NCBI RefSeq assembly: GCF_001557535.2
Contig: NZ_CP014306.1
Coordinates: 558,001-622,000 of the forward strand
Direction of reading: 5' to 3'
DNA: 64,000 nt
Source: Burkholderia sp. PAMC 26561
GTDB lineage: Bacteria; Pseudomonadota; Gammaproteobacteria; Burkholderiales; Burkholderiaceae
Part shown: piece after piece, positions 35,935 through 44,783 of the stretch
How positions within the stretch are numbered: position 1 is the first letter of the stretch
How the letters are laid out: each line of letters starts with the position of its first letter
Notes under the pieces: generated by a model
What the model was told of the DNA's origin: nothing
Seen by the model: the letters and a program-made list of their open reading frames with translations, nothing else
Database searches by the model: none
Made by a program: the position numbers and the translations under genes

Positions 35935-37239
35935 ATGAACCGTGTCGTGGCTCTCGATGGCCATAATCTGGCGTTGCAGCGTGGTACCGGAGTGGCAACG
36001 TATGCAAAGAGCCTTGCCGACAATATCGGGGAACTGGGGTGGGAAACTTGGACCTTGTATGGGGCACCAATCTCGTCCAGCCAGTCACCCATGCTTCGTG
36101 AAATTTCGTTTTACGATTACTTGGGAGGCGCCACCGAGAAGCGCGGTTTGCTGAACAACGCTTATCGGGACACAAAGGAGTTTGTCCAGGCGCCATTCGG
36201 TTATCGCGCCGTGGAGATACCGCAGTCCGGGGTGGTGGAGGTGCGCCGATTCTCGACTCAGTTACCTAAGAACTCGCGAATTTTCAACGTCAACGACTTG
36301 TTTCTGACCGCGAGGCGTTATTTCAAGCGCCACAAACGTTTTTTGACAATCCGGTTCGAGGAAAAACCGGATGTCATGCATTGGACCTACCCGTTGCCTG
36401 TCCGGGTAGAGGGTGTACCTAACGTATACACAATTCATGATCTGGTGCCGCTGCGTTTGCCGTATACGACCCTGGATAACAAGCGGTATTACCATCGCCT
36501 GATAAAGGGATGCATTGAGTTCGGGGATCACATTTGCACGGTTTCTGAGAAATCAAAAGAGGATATCCTGAGCCTCTTCAACGTTGCTCCCGAAAGGCTG
36601 ACGAATACATATCAATCGGTCAATACGGCGCATCTGTCCAATCTGAGAAGCACACACGAGGCCGAACAAGAGGTTGAGGGCATTTATGGACTTCGGCCGT
36701 ACAGCTATTTCCTCTTTTATGGTGCGATCGAACCTAAGAAAAACGTTGGGCGCCTGATTGAGGCGTTTCTTTCCTCAAAGGTGGATGCGAAGCTAGTAAT
36801 AGTTGGGTCATTGGCCTGGAAATCCAACGAGGAAATGAGACTGTTCGAAAGCATGGTGAAGAGCGACGTTGCGATTGCCGAAAACATCAAGGTGTTCGAC
36901 TACGCACCTCGACCATTTTTGATGAGTCTGATCCGCTGCGCCAAGGCGGTGGTTTTTCCTTCGCTATATGAGGGCTTTGGCTTGCCTTTGCTCGAGGCGA
37001 TGCAACTAGGCGTTCCGACGTTGTGCTCAAGCGAAGGGGCTTTGCCCGAAATTGCCGAACAGGCGAGCCTTGCCGTCGATCCGTACGATGTGGTGCAAAT
37101 TGCCCGCGGGCTCAAGTCGCTCGATTCGGATGCCGATTTGAGAGATCAATTGGTGCGATCCGGCTTGGAACAAGCGAAAAAATTTGACGCGACAGCGTAC
37201 AAAAAGAAGTTGGTGAACATGTATGACGCATTGGCGTAA
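35935..37239 (+). CDS. GT4-type glycosyltransferase
   Basis: A 434-residue retaining glycosyltransferase with a GT-B fold. Typical segments are YTIHDLVPLRLPYTTLDNKR, FYGAIEPKKNVGRLIEAFLS and the nucleotide-sugar site PSLYEGFGLPLLEAMQLG near residue 345. No membrane helices are seen, so it acts at the inner face of the cytoplasmic membrane on capsule repeats. It begins 12 bp after the wza-like gene ends. Donor and acceptor sugars cannot be deduced. Confidence 0.9.
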   Translation: MNRVVALDGHNLALQRGTGVATYAKSLADNIGELGWETWTLYGAPISSSQSPMLREISFYDYLGGATEKRGLLNNAYRDTKEFVQAPFGYRAVEIPQSGVVEVRRFSTQLPKNSRIFNVNDLFLTARRYFKRHKRFLTIRFEEKPDVMHWTYPLPVRVEGVPNVYTIHDLVPLRLPYTTLDNKRYYHRLIKGCIEFGDHICTVSEKSKEDILSLFNVAPERLTNTYQSVNTAHLSNLRSTHEAEQEVEGIYGLRPYSYFLFYGAIEPKKNVGRLIEAFLSSKVDAKLVIVGSLAWKSNEEMRLFESMVKSDVAIAENIKVFDYAPRPFLMSLIRCAKAVVFPSLYEGFGLPLLEAMQLGVPTLCSSEGALPEIAEQASLAVDPYDVVQIARGLKSLDSDADLRDQLVRSGLEQAKKFDATAYKKKLVNMYDALA

Positions 37240-37299
37240 TTTAATTCGGGTCACTTATGATTTCGAAATTCTATTGATGCACTAGTCGAGGAGTTAGTG

Positions 37300-39504
37300 A
37301 TGGTGTGGGGTATGGATTCGGTCCGCTCACCGCGAGCAGCCAAGCAATTGCGCACTGCGGGAGACAAGGCTCGAGATAGTGGCGACTGGGAAGAAGCAGC
37401 TGAAAAGTATCAGGAATATCTAAAGAGCGAAGCAGAAGATTCCGCTATCTGGGTCCAGCTAGGGCACGCCTTCAAGGAGCAGATGAAGTACGAACAGGCG
37501 GAGTCGGCCTATTCAAGAGCAAAGGAATTGGAGCCGGACGACGCAGATGTTCATTTGCAACTCGGGCACCTCTTCAAGATTCTTGGTCGTAGTCACGAGG
37601 CTGTTGAGGCTTACACTAACTCGTATGAAATAGAGCCGACATATGCGGCAGAAGCCGAGATCAATGCGCTTGGCGGCGTGGTGGATGAAGTTTTGATCGA
37701 AGATAACGCGCGCAAATATACCTCTGAGAACATTGTCTACGTCGAGCTGGATGACATGTTGGGTTACCTCCAGGCGCATAGTACGGTTTCGGGCATCCAG
37801 CGAGTACAAAGCGAATTCGCGCGATTCGTGATCGAAAAGGGTTGCCACGTCGACGGCACTCAATATGTGTTCGTGGTGAATACCGCGAACCAAAGATGCG
37901 TTTGGGGACTGCAGCCGGATGCTGTTTTGCAGATCATCAAGTACACGACTGGGTCAAATGTAGACCATGACTACCTACGGCGCCTTATAAACGGAGTGCG
38001 TGCTTCGGCTACGCGGATTGTTCCGTGTGCGGGGCAGTGCTATATCGCACTGGGTGCATTTTGGGGATATGGATCGGTTACCGCGCGTTTTCTACATCTT
38101 AAGCGGATGGGCCTGCGGATCGGCGGATACATCTATGATCTTATCCCCATCAATAATCCGGAGTATTGCGACGAAGGCGTGTGCCACGATTTTATGCTGT
38201 CGTTCGGTGACGCAATGCAAGTCTTCGATTTCATCCTGACTATCTCCGATCACACAGCTAGCGAAGTCGTGAAGTACCGGGAGAAACTTGGGCTAGAGCC
38301 TATGCCGGTAGAATCAGTGCGATTACCGCATGCCAATAAGGTGCAGCAAACGAACAGTGACGTATGGACGCCAACGATCCGTGCGCTCAAAGGCCGTAAC
38401 TTCGCCATGATGGTTTCAACGATCGAGGCGCGGAAGAATCATCGCTACCTTGTGGATGCCTGGCGCCAGTTTTACAGCGAGGGCTTGGAGCCGCCGGATT
38501 TAGTATTTGTCGGCCGCTTCGGATGGCGTGTAAATGATCTAATGAACACGTTGAAGCAAAGCCGGAACTTCGGCGGCCGGTTGCACGTTCTCCACGGGCT
38601 CACGGACGGAGAACTGAACAAACTCTATAAGGAGTGTAGTTTCACCGTATTCCCAAGCTATGCCGAAGGGTGGGGCCTGCCGGTCGGTGAAGGGTTGGCT
38701 CACGGCAAGCCGTGTGTCGCCTCTATGACGACATCGATGCCCGAAGTTGGCGGTGACTTTGTCGACTACGTAGACCCTTGGAATCTGCGGGCGGGAAGCG
38801 ATGTACTTCGCAAGATGTGCTTCGACGAAAAATACAGGGAATCCCGTCGCAAAAATATCGAGCTGAACTTCAAAGTTCGCAATTGGGGAGATTTTTCCAA
38901 GAATCTGATTGAGGTAGTCGGTCGGTACCACAAAGCCAAAATCAAGGCTCGGATCCCTCAGGCACAGTTCAAGCCAGGCGTCGTATTCCGACCAAGCGAG
39001 CTCGCTTTCGGTAAGGAAATTTCCGCAAAATATGCGGCGAACCCAGTGCGTCTACTTCTCTCTTCTTCATGGAGCACGATCGAGCATTGGGGCGTGTGGA
39101 TGCTTGGCAATCATGGCGAACTCGAATTCAGGACCCCCTATAAGAGTGGCGAGCAGGTTATTGCCTATATTGAATTCGTCGGGGCGCCACAGGTTGACGA
39201 CGAAGTCTATTGCACTGCGACGATTTCAGAGCACGGTACCGATGCTCCAGATGAGCAAGGACGAAAATGGATACAAATTCCGCGTACCAAGCCTTTTGTC
39301 GTAAAGCTCGAAGGTGTCGTCAAAGAGAATGGTCTGGTGGTCGTGAATGTCTTCGTTAGGGGAGATATCAAGCCCGAAAATGAAAGTCCGCACGCGAGAA
39401 AATTCGCAATTGGCGTCATAGCTGCGGCGTATGCACGAAAGAGCGACCTTGAATTGCGGACCGATATCACCGAAGAACTGGTGAGCGGTATCGCGCAGGT
39501 TTGA
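37300..39504 (+). CDS. TPR - GT4 glycosyltransferase fusion
   Basis: A 734-residue multidomain protein. Residues about 15-125 carry TPR-like repeats (DSGDWEEAAEKYQEYLKSEA, EQAESAYSRAKELEPDDADV, SHEAVEAYTNSYEIEP). Residues about 150-560 form a GT4 glycosyltransferase with SHAT-like ISDHTASEV, STIEARKNHRYLVDAW and PSYAEGWGLPVGEGLAHGKP. The last 170 residues form a separate beta-rich domain of unknown type (GVWMLGNHGELEFRTPYKSG). The start ATG at 37300 is backed by GAGGAG at 37288-37293. TPR units may tether it to the other capsule enzymes. It follows the previous GT by 60 bp. Confidence 0.87.
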   Translation: MVWGMDSVRSPRAAKQLRTAGDKARDSGDWEEAAEKYQEYLKSEAEDSAIWVQLGHAFKEQMKYEQAESAYSRAKELEPDDADVHLQLGHLFKILGRSHEAVEAYTNSYEIEPTYAAEAEINALGGVVDEVLIEDNARKYTSENIVYVELDDMLGYLQAHSTVSGIQRVQSEFARFVIEKGCHVDGTQYVFVVNTANQRCVWGLQPDAVLQIIKYTTGSNVDHDYLRRLINGVRASATRIVPCAGQCYIALGAFWGYGSVTARFLHLKRMGLRIGGYIYDLIPINNPEYCDEGVCHDFMLSFGDAMQVFDFILTISDHTASEVVKYREKLGLEPMPVESVRLPHANKVQQTNSDVWTPTIRALKGRNFAMMVSTIEARKNHRYLVDAWRQFYSEGLEPPDLVFVGRFGWRVNDLMNTLKQSRNFGGRLHVLHGLTDGELNKLYKECSFTVFPSYAEGWGLPVGEGLAHGKPCVASMTTSMPEVGGDFVDYVDPWNLRAGSDVLRKMCFDEKYRESRRKNIELNFKVRNWGDFSKNLIEVVGRYHKAKIKARIPQAQFKPGVVFRPSELAFGKEISAKYAANPVRLLLSSSWSTIEHWGVWMLGNHGELEFRTPYKSGEQVIAYIEFVGAPQVDDEVYCTATISEHGTDAPDEQGRKWIQIPRTKPFVVKLEGVVKENGLVVVNVFVRGDIKPENESPHARKFAIGVIAAAYARKSDLELRTDITEELVSGIAQV

Positions 39505-39764
39505 CGCCGTAAATCGGGGTACTCGATCCTGTACGGCAAGTCAGGATCGAGTCGCACAACGCCGTTTGTAGTTTAAGACGTGAACATATCTGTTCTCGAT
39601 GCATAAGAGACCAAGATGGCGCTGATTTGGCGTAGCTTCCGTTGACGAAATGTAGTTAAGTGTATGTACGGGCCCTGCAATGTGCTGTTCGGCGCGTGGA
39701 GGCGACCCCATCCCTACCACTTGGAGCCATGTGCTCATGGTTGCTGGTGCTTTCAATTACGACA

Positions 39765-41612
39765 ATGAAGAAGTTACTTCTGCTTGCGTTTGTAGGCCTT
39801 ATCGTAAGCGTGCAACTGACCGCATACGGGCAAGTAGTCAGCGATCGGAATCAATCTGGCTCCCTTGGTGTCCTAGGCAAAGGGTATTTGCAGGGAAGTA
39901 GTGGAGCGTTACCGCGCACAGTATTGTCTCGGCTTCAAGACCACCTTTCTACCAACGACTTTGGAGCGGACCCGAGCGGACAAGCCGATAGCTCTGAAGC
40001 AATCAATGCAGCGCTCTTGGCAGGCAGGCAAGATAATTCCCCTAAAGAGGTGCGTTTGCCTGGCGGATCTTACTATGTCAAGCACCCCCTGATTGTCGGG
40101 CCAAACGAGTGCCTTTTGGGTGATGGACGTTCAACGACAATCATTAAGGTTGATGCTAAGTTTGAATCGTCAGCGCGAGGAGTGCTATTAATTTCGGGAA
40201 AGGAAGTCAGTGGTGAAGCGCGGGCGCCGTGCGTAAGAAATCTACAGATCCAGTTTCAACAACCGACCGACGTCATCACATCCGCGCGCATCGCGTCGCC
40301 TGCTGGTTCAACTGAAATCGTCGTCGCGTCACCCGAGTCCATCGCTGTTGGTGATGTAGTTGTAGATGCTTCGACAAATGGCGCAATACCTAATGTGACT
40401 TACGTCAGCGAAGTCAACGGCACCAATCTTCGTCTATCAAAAACATTGATCGGCGCAGGCGTAGCCAGTGGTGACAGCCTGCATATTGCGGGCTCTCGGG
40501 CAAAAGCGACAACCTTATCTCAAGGTTGCAAAATCACCCCTGGCGCAGCCCCCTGTGCTTACCCACCAGCTGTCTATGTCACAAAGGGAGCGACACGCTG
40601 GAAAATCGACAACGTGACGATAGTCGGTGCGTGGGACGGGATTAGTTCTGCTGGTGGCGGGGGCGCCTGGATTAGTGACATCGAAATTAGTGCGTTCAAC
40701 GCAGGCATTTATCTCGACGAACAACTGGACTTCGATCACGTGCATGGCATACATGCATGGGTGTTCGGACAAAAAGCTGACAATATTGCCTTATATCGAA
40801 ACATGCTCGATGGCGCTTCTTACTCGATTCGCTTGGGCAAGGCCGACGGTGCGAATTTCTCTGATATCAACAACTTCTACACTAGCATCCAAATACTTTC
40901 GAATGCGTCTAACCCAACTTTTGTGGGCGTCACTTTCGATCAAGGTGCTCGCCTGATTGTGAATGGAGGCAGTCCAACTTTTACGGGCGGCTATTTTACG
41001 TCGGCATTGTCGAATCTCCCCGCCGATCATTGCCAGCTTGTCGTCAACGGAGGAAGGGTCCAAATCACCGGATTCGCCTATGACAGCGCGGCAACGGCCG
41101 CCTGCGTAAGCAACGGAACCCTTAATGTGACTGGCGGCATTGCGGCGAACCTTACCCCGAGTTTGCCTTTCATGAAGGTCGAATCGAAAGGGGTGTTGGA
41201 TGTGATTGGAGTTAATCTTGACGCACTCGGCACAGAGGTCGCTCGTTCTGCGCCGATTTTTCTTGCGAGTGGAAGCGGCGTTATCAGAATGCATGCTATA
41301 GCCTTCCCGACTACGGGCAAAGGCATCGCCGTCAAGATCGAGACCCCGAATTACGCCAATTTTCTATCAGAGAATAGTTTTGGCGTTTGGGTTGTCGATT
41401 CCAAAGGTGCGTTGGAAATTGGCGATCCGACGCACGGTATTTCTAGGCAAATAGCGAGCGTCGAGTCACTTCCGCGATGCAACTCGGATAGACGTGGTCT
41501 GTTGTATGCCGTGTATGACGCGGTTACATCGACATATGGAAGTATTCTTAAAGGCGGCGGCTCTGCCACGGCTCTTGCTCTTTGCAATGGATCTACTTGG
41601 ACAACCCATTGA
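39765..41612 (+). CDS. Secreted beta-helix protein of the pectate-lyase superfamily type
   Basis: A 615-residue protein with a Sec signal peptide (MKKLLLLAFVGLIVSVQLTA, cut near YGQ). The motif TNDFGADPSGQADSSEAINA is the start of the Pectate_lyase_3/GH28-like right-handed beta-helix fold, followed by many short beta-turn repeats to about residue 560. Such proteins in polysaccharide loci act as lyases, hydrolases or epimerases on the nascent or secreted chain. Catalytic residues cannot be assigned. The start at 39765 was chosen because it gives a clean signal peptide; a start at 39660 would bury it. It lies inside the low-GC capsule block. Confidence 0.8.
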   Translation: MKKLLLLAFVGLIVSVQLTAYGQVVSDRNQSGSLGVLGKGYLQGSSGALPRTVLSRLQDHLSTNDFGADPSGQADSSEAINAALLAGRQDNSPKEVRLPGGSYYVKHPLIVGPNECLLGDGRSTTIIKVDAKFESSARGVLLISGKEVSGEARAPCVRNLQIQFQQPTDVITSARIASPAGSTEIVVASPESIAVGDVVVDASTNGAIPNVTYVSEVNGTNLRLSKTLIGAGVASGDSLHIAGSRAKATTLSQGCKITPGAAPCAYPPAVYVTKGATRWKIDNVTIVGAWDGISSAGGGGAWISDIEISAFNAGIYLDEQLDFDHVHGIHAWVFGQKADNIALYRNMLDGASYSIRLGKADGANFSDINNFYTSIQILSNASNPTFVGVTFDQGARLIVNGGSPTFTGGYFTSALSNLPADHCQLVVNGGRVQITGFAYDSAATAACVSNGTLNVTGGIAANLTPSLPFMKVESKGVLDVIGVNLDALGTEVARSAPIFLASGSGVIRMHAIAFPTTGKGIAVKIETPNYANFLSENSFGVWVVDSKGALEIGDPTHGISRQIASVESLPRCNSDRRGLLYAVYDAVTSTYGSILKGGGSATALALCNGSTWTTH

Positions 41613-41802
41613 TCCAGTGGTTGACGAATAACCACGGGCGAATCGCAAGGCCGCTGTCGCCCATTGAAGCGCGAAAGCAAACTTGCCAAGTTTGCCTACG
41701 GCTTGTTCCCTCACAGAATCAAGCGTTTTGGACGCACGCCGGGCAGTGTCGCGGCCACTTAGGCGCGACAAGATAGAAAGCCTATAAAATGCTTCAATGT
41801 TT

Positions 41803-41808
41803 TATAAT
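41803..41808 (+). promoter_or_regulatory. Possible -10 element before the GT2-like gene
   Basis: TATAAT occurs in a very AT-rich 100-bp stretch about 60 bp upstream of the ATG at 41869, in a 256-bp gap that separates this gene from the beta-helix gene. No convincing -35 box is seen, so the assignment is weak. Confidence 0.3.
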
Positions 41809-41868
41809 GAAATAACGTTGGTTTGGATGGAAAAATAAAATGTCAATCCCATTAAAGGGAATCAAATT

Positions 41869-42975
41869 ATGAAACCGGCTATTGCGTTGCTTTGCTACAC
41901 AAGAGTTAAATATTTTGAACTCACCCTCGCGTCGATTCTTAATCAAAAAATTGATGGTCGAGATGTATCGGATTTTTTTGATATCTACGTCTTTCAAGAT
42001 GGTTTGCCAGAGGGAGCCTCTGATGAAGACGTAAAAAGACATTCTGAAATCTCCGCGATTGTCGAGAATTCAAACATCGCAGTAATCGGTATCAAACAAG
42101 AAAAAAATCTTGGAATTGGCTTGCATTTTGATTTTATCGAGCGTTTTTTATTCATCGATAAAGGATATGCTTATGCGAATTTTTTCGAAGATGATTTGAT
42201 ATTGTGCCCGGGCTATTTAAAGACGATGAAGCTCCTTCAAGACAAATTCCAGGACGATTCGCGCGTAGGCATGGTATCAGCCTCCCCGGCAGGGTTCCAG
42301 CGTTCGTCTGAGGAGCAATTAAGTGGCTTGTATGATTACGACAATATGGGTCACAGCTGGGCTTTTGGCTTGGCAAAGAAATCGTGGTTGCGGCGCCAAC
42401 CATTTGTTGACGAGTATCTAGGATTCATCCGGAATGTGCGCTATGAGAGTCGGCCGAATGTGGAAATACAGGAATGGCTAAAATCGCACGGAATTCAGGA
42501 AAATAGCACGAGCCAAGATTATGTAAAGCAAGCTGCCATTGTTAAAGCAGGGGAAGTCTGCCTTTCGACATTTGCAAATTATGGATTTTATATCGGGCGT
42601 GACGGTGCTAATTGGGATCGGGAAGCCTATGCGTCTAAAGGTTTCCAGCGCAGCGTAATATGCCCCAAACAACTCGATAAGGTTGTGGATCTCTCTGCCG
42701 TCAGATTTGAAGAGCTGCGCGCGGCACAATCGTTTTCGTTTACGCTCGACGCCGTAACGCCCACTACAAACGAAGACGTAGCTGCCGCTTATCGCATATT
42801 TTTGGGACGTAATCCAGAAAATTTAAGTGTTGTGGAGGAGATGGCAAAACGAGCAAGACATCGGGTGATTGAATTGTTGATGTGCTCAGAAGAATTCCTC
42901 TCTTCACCTTTATCTCGAAAATTGATAGTAGAGGTTTATGATCACTTGAAAAAGTGGGCGAATGAACGTCGCTAA
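41869..42975 (+). CDS. GT2-like glycosyltransferase with C-terminal DUF4214-like segment
   Basis: A 368-residue protein. The N-terminal KPAIALLCYTRVKYFELTLA, with DIYVFQDGLPEGASDEDVKR and the acidic FEDDLILCPGYLKTM, resembles GT-A transferases of the GNT-I/GT2 kind, the EDD being the metal-binding DxD equivalent. HSWAFGLAKKSWLRRQPF follows. The last 65 residues (DVAAAYRIFLGRNPENLSVV to LLMCSEEFLSSPLSR) resemble a DUF4214 module, often fused to glycosyltransferases. Codons are AT-rich compared with the window's flanks, which points to horizontal transfer. The sugar specificity is unknown. Confidence 0.8.
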   Translation: MKPAIALLCYTRVKYFELTLASILNQKIDGRDVSDFFDIYVFQDGLPEGASDEDVKRHSEISAIVENSNIAVIGIKQEKNLGIGLHFDFIERFLFIDKGYAYANFFEDDLILCPGYLKTMKLLQDKFQDDSRVGMVSASPAGFQRSSEEQLSGLYDYDNMGHSWAFGLAKKSWLRRQPFVDEYLGFIRNVRYESRPNVEIQEWLKSHGIQENSTSQDYVKQAAIVKAGEVCLSTFANYGFYIGRDGANWDREAYASKGFQRSVICPKQLDKVVDLSAVRFEELRAAQSFSFTLDAVTPTTNEDVAAAYRIFLGRNPENLSVVEEMAKRARHRVIELLMCSEEFLSSPLSRKLIVEVYDHLKKWANERR

Positions 42976-43005
42976 AATTGGCGGCAACCATAATTAGGTG
43001 CTTAT

Positions 43006-43182
43006 ATGACTGACAACTTCACGCATTACGAGAAAGTGGATTGGGACGAATACTCCCCTATTTTGAAAATTTGCACTGAGCAAATGTTGAGCCATCCGGA
43101 GTGGGCCAAGCCTATGCTTAATATTATTTTTCGGCAGATTGCGGAAAGCGCGCTCGATAGTAGAGACCGCCCGCACGAATAA
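43006..43182 (+). CDS. Small hypothetical protein (58 aa) at the end of the GT operon
   Basis: The frame from ATG 43006 reads MTDNFTHYEKVDWDEYSPIL, then KICTEQMLSHPEWAKPMLNI, and ends RQIAESALDSRDRPHE. It is acidic and probably helical, with no membrane segment. It starts 30 bp after the GT2-like gene on the same strand and has AT-rich codon use like its neighbours. The ribosome binding site is weak. It may be a small partner of the glycosyltransferase, but no family is recognised. Confidence 0.45.
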   Translation: MTDNFTHYEKVDWDEYSPILKICTEQMLSHPEWAKPMLNIIFRQIAESALDSRDRPHE

Positions 43183-43255
43183 CTTTCACGTTTGGAGGCT
43201 TTCGCATTAAACAATCAATGGCGGCTAAGATACCTGACTGTTGATTTTGTTGGGG

Positions 43256-43912
43256 TTAATCAATGCGTTTATTTTCGTAGTACTTATACGCCGAGTCAAC
43301 GTCTTCGAAATACTTTAGTTGACCCGACTCAATGACATAAGCTCTCGTACAGTGTTCCCTGATAATATTCGAGTCGTGAGAAACAATGATTCTTGATCGA
43401 TCATTCCGCTTTCCGAAAAGTTCGGCATGACATTTTTTGCGAAAGTCGGAATCTCCAACGGCAATAACTTCATCGATAAGGAAGCAATCAAATTCGATTG
43501 CCATCGAAATTGAGAAAGCTAACTTGGCTAGCATACCGCTGGAATAGTGCTTGACCGGCTCCCTCAGATATTGTCCAAGCTCCGTAAACTCTTCAACGAA
43601 AGGCAGTGCTTTTTTGTAAGAGGTGTTGTAGACCCGGCAGACAAAGCGAAGGTTATCCAATCCGGTCAGACTTCCCTGAAACCCCCCAGAGAATGCAAGC
43701 GGCCACGATACGCTCATGCCCCGCTCTACCGTCCCAGATGTAGGAAGTTCCGAACCGCTAATCAGTCGGATCAGTGTTGATTTTCCGGCCCCATTCTTGC
43801 CGAGAATGCCGACATGATCCCCCTTGGCGATCTTGCAATTTATATTGTCGAGAACGAGCCTCTTCCCGGCGCGGACTTCATATTTCTTACTTACGTTTGT
43901 TAGGGTAATCAT
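43256..43912 (-). CDS. wzt: Capsule ABC exporter ATPase (KpsT/Wzt type)
   Basis: A 218-residue ABC ATPase. Walker A is GKNGAGKST (residues 38-46), the signature is [13 protein letters not shown] near 120 and Walker B is [14 protein letters not shown]. Length matches KpsT/BexA/CtrD, lacking the C-terminal carbohydrate-binding domain of O-antigen Wzt proteins, as expected for group 2-type capsules with a Kdo linker. It energises export through the permease encoded just upstream in the operon (gap 68 bp). Confidence 0.94.
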   Translation of the reverse strand: MITLTNVSKKYEVRAGKRLVLDNINCKIAKGDHVGILGKNGAGKSTLIRLISGSELPTSGTVERGMSVSWPLAFSGGFQGSLTGLDNLRFVCRVYNTSYKKALPFVEEFTELGQYLREPVKHYSSGMLAKLAFSISMAIEFDCFLIDEVIAVGDSDFRKKCHAELFGKRNDRSRIIVSHDSNIIREHCTRAYVIESGQLKYFEDVDSAYKYYENKRID

Positions 43913-43980
43913 GGCATGTTAAAAATACAATTCATCAACGCTCTTGCCCCGACAATCGACTATTCCAGCATCGCTGGCGA

Positions 43981-44781
43981 TTATCGCGCCTCAACCCGCT
44001 TGGACGCTCCTCTAACTGCCAGTAGGGCTAGCCATGTCAGAATCAGGCAGCAGGCGCAAACATAGGCCACGTTATAAATCGGAGTAATTTTATCTCCGTA
44101 ATAGCCGTAGCGAAGTAGTTCCACGCAATGAGGGACCGGAAATAACATAACCACTGTCCGGAGGTTAGGCGGAAGGTAGCTAGCCATTATAAATGCGCCC
44201 GAAATAGGAAGCTGAAAGTAAGCGATCGGATGCCAAATCCTATCAACGAGATCACTATATAGGGTCAAAGATCCAATGAGTATTCCCATCGCCGACGTGT
44301 ACCATGAAAGGAGTACCCAACCCAGTATCATATTTAGAGAGTTCACAGGGGGCGGAATGAGCCCTACGGCGATCATTATGACGAGAAGGATGACGCTCGA
44401 AAGCGTTACTCCACCGATCTCTAGAATAAGTCTGGCGATAAATAGATCGATGACGCGGACGTTCCGATGGAATAACAGTGACGCGTTGGGTTCAATTGCA
44501 AGCGTGCACCTTCCTATGCCGTTTCGCCAGTTTAGAACCGTAGAATACCCTGTGAGGGCGTAAGAGATAATATTGATGTGAGCTGTTGAGCCACCTTCCC
44601 GATATACACTCCACAAAATTATGATGCCCAAGGTAAATAGCATAGGTTCCGCAAATAACCAGGCAAACCCAATGTTGTGACGGCCGTAACGAGTAATTAT
44701 TTCGCGCATGATTAAGGCATGAACCACGCGCGCCTGAATGCCCAGTGAATGAATCAGTCGCGTTTTGGCGGAATGTGGCAT
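43981..44781 (-). CDS. wzm: Capsule ABC exporter permease (KpsM/Wzm type)
   Basis: A 266-residue ABC-2 permease with about six membrane helices. The family segments RYGRHNIGFAWLFAEPMLFT near the N-terminus and FPVPHCVELLRYGYYGD near residue 220 are typical of KpsM/BexB/CtrC. It forms the inner-membrane channel for the lipid-linked capsule. The start at ATG 44781 was chosen because it sits 2 bp after the stop of the upstream gene; a longer frame to 44853 would overlap it. Confidence 0.93.
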   Translation of the reverse strand: MPHSAKTRLIHSLGIQARVVHALIMREIITRYGRHNIGFAWLFAEPMLFTLGIIILWSVYREGGSTAHINIISYALTGYSTVLNWRNGIGRCTLAIEPNASLLFHRNVRVIDLFIARLILEIGGVTLSSVILLVIMIAVGLIPPPVNSLNMILGWVLLSWYTSAMGILIGSLTLYSDLVDRIWHPIAYFQLPISGAFIMASYLPPNLRTVVMLFPVPHCVELLRYGYYGDKITPIYNVAYVCACCLILTWLALLAVRGASKRVEAR

Positions 44782-44783
44782 GC

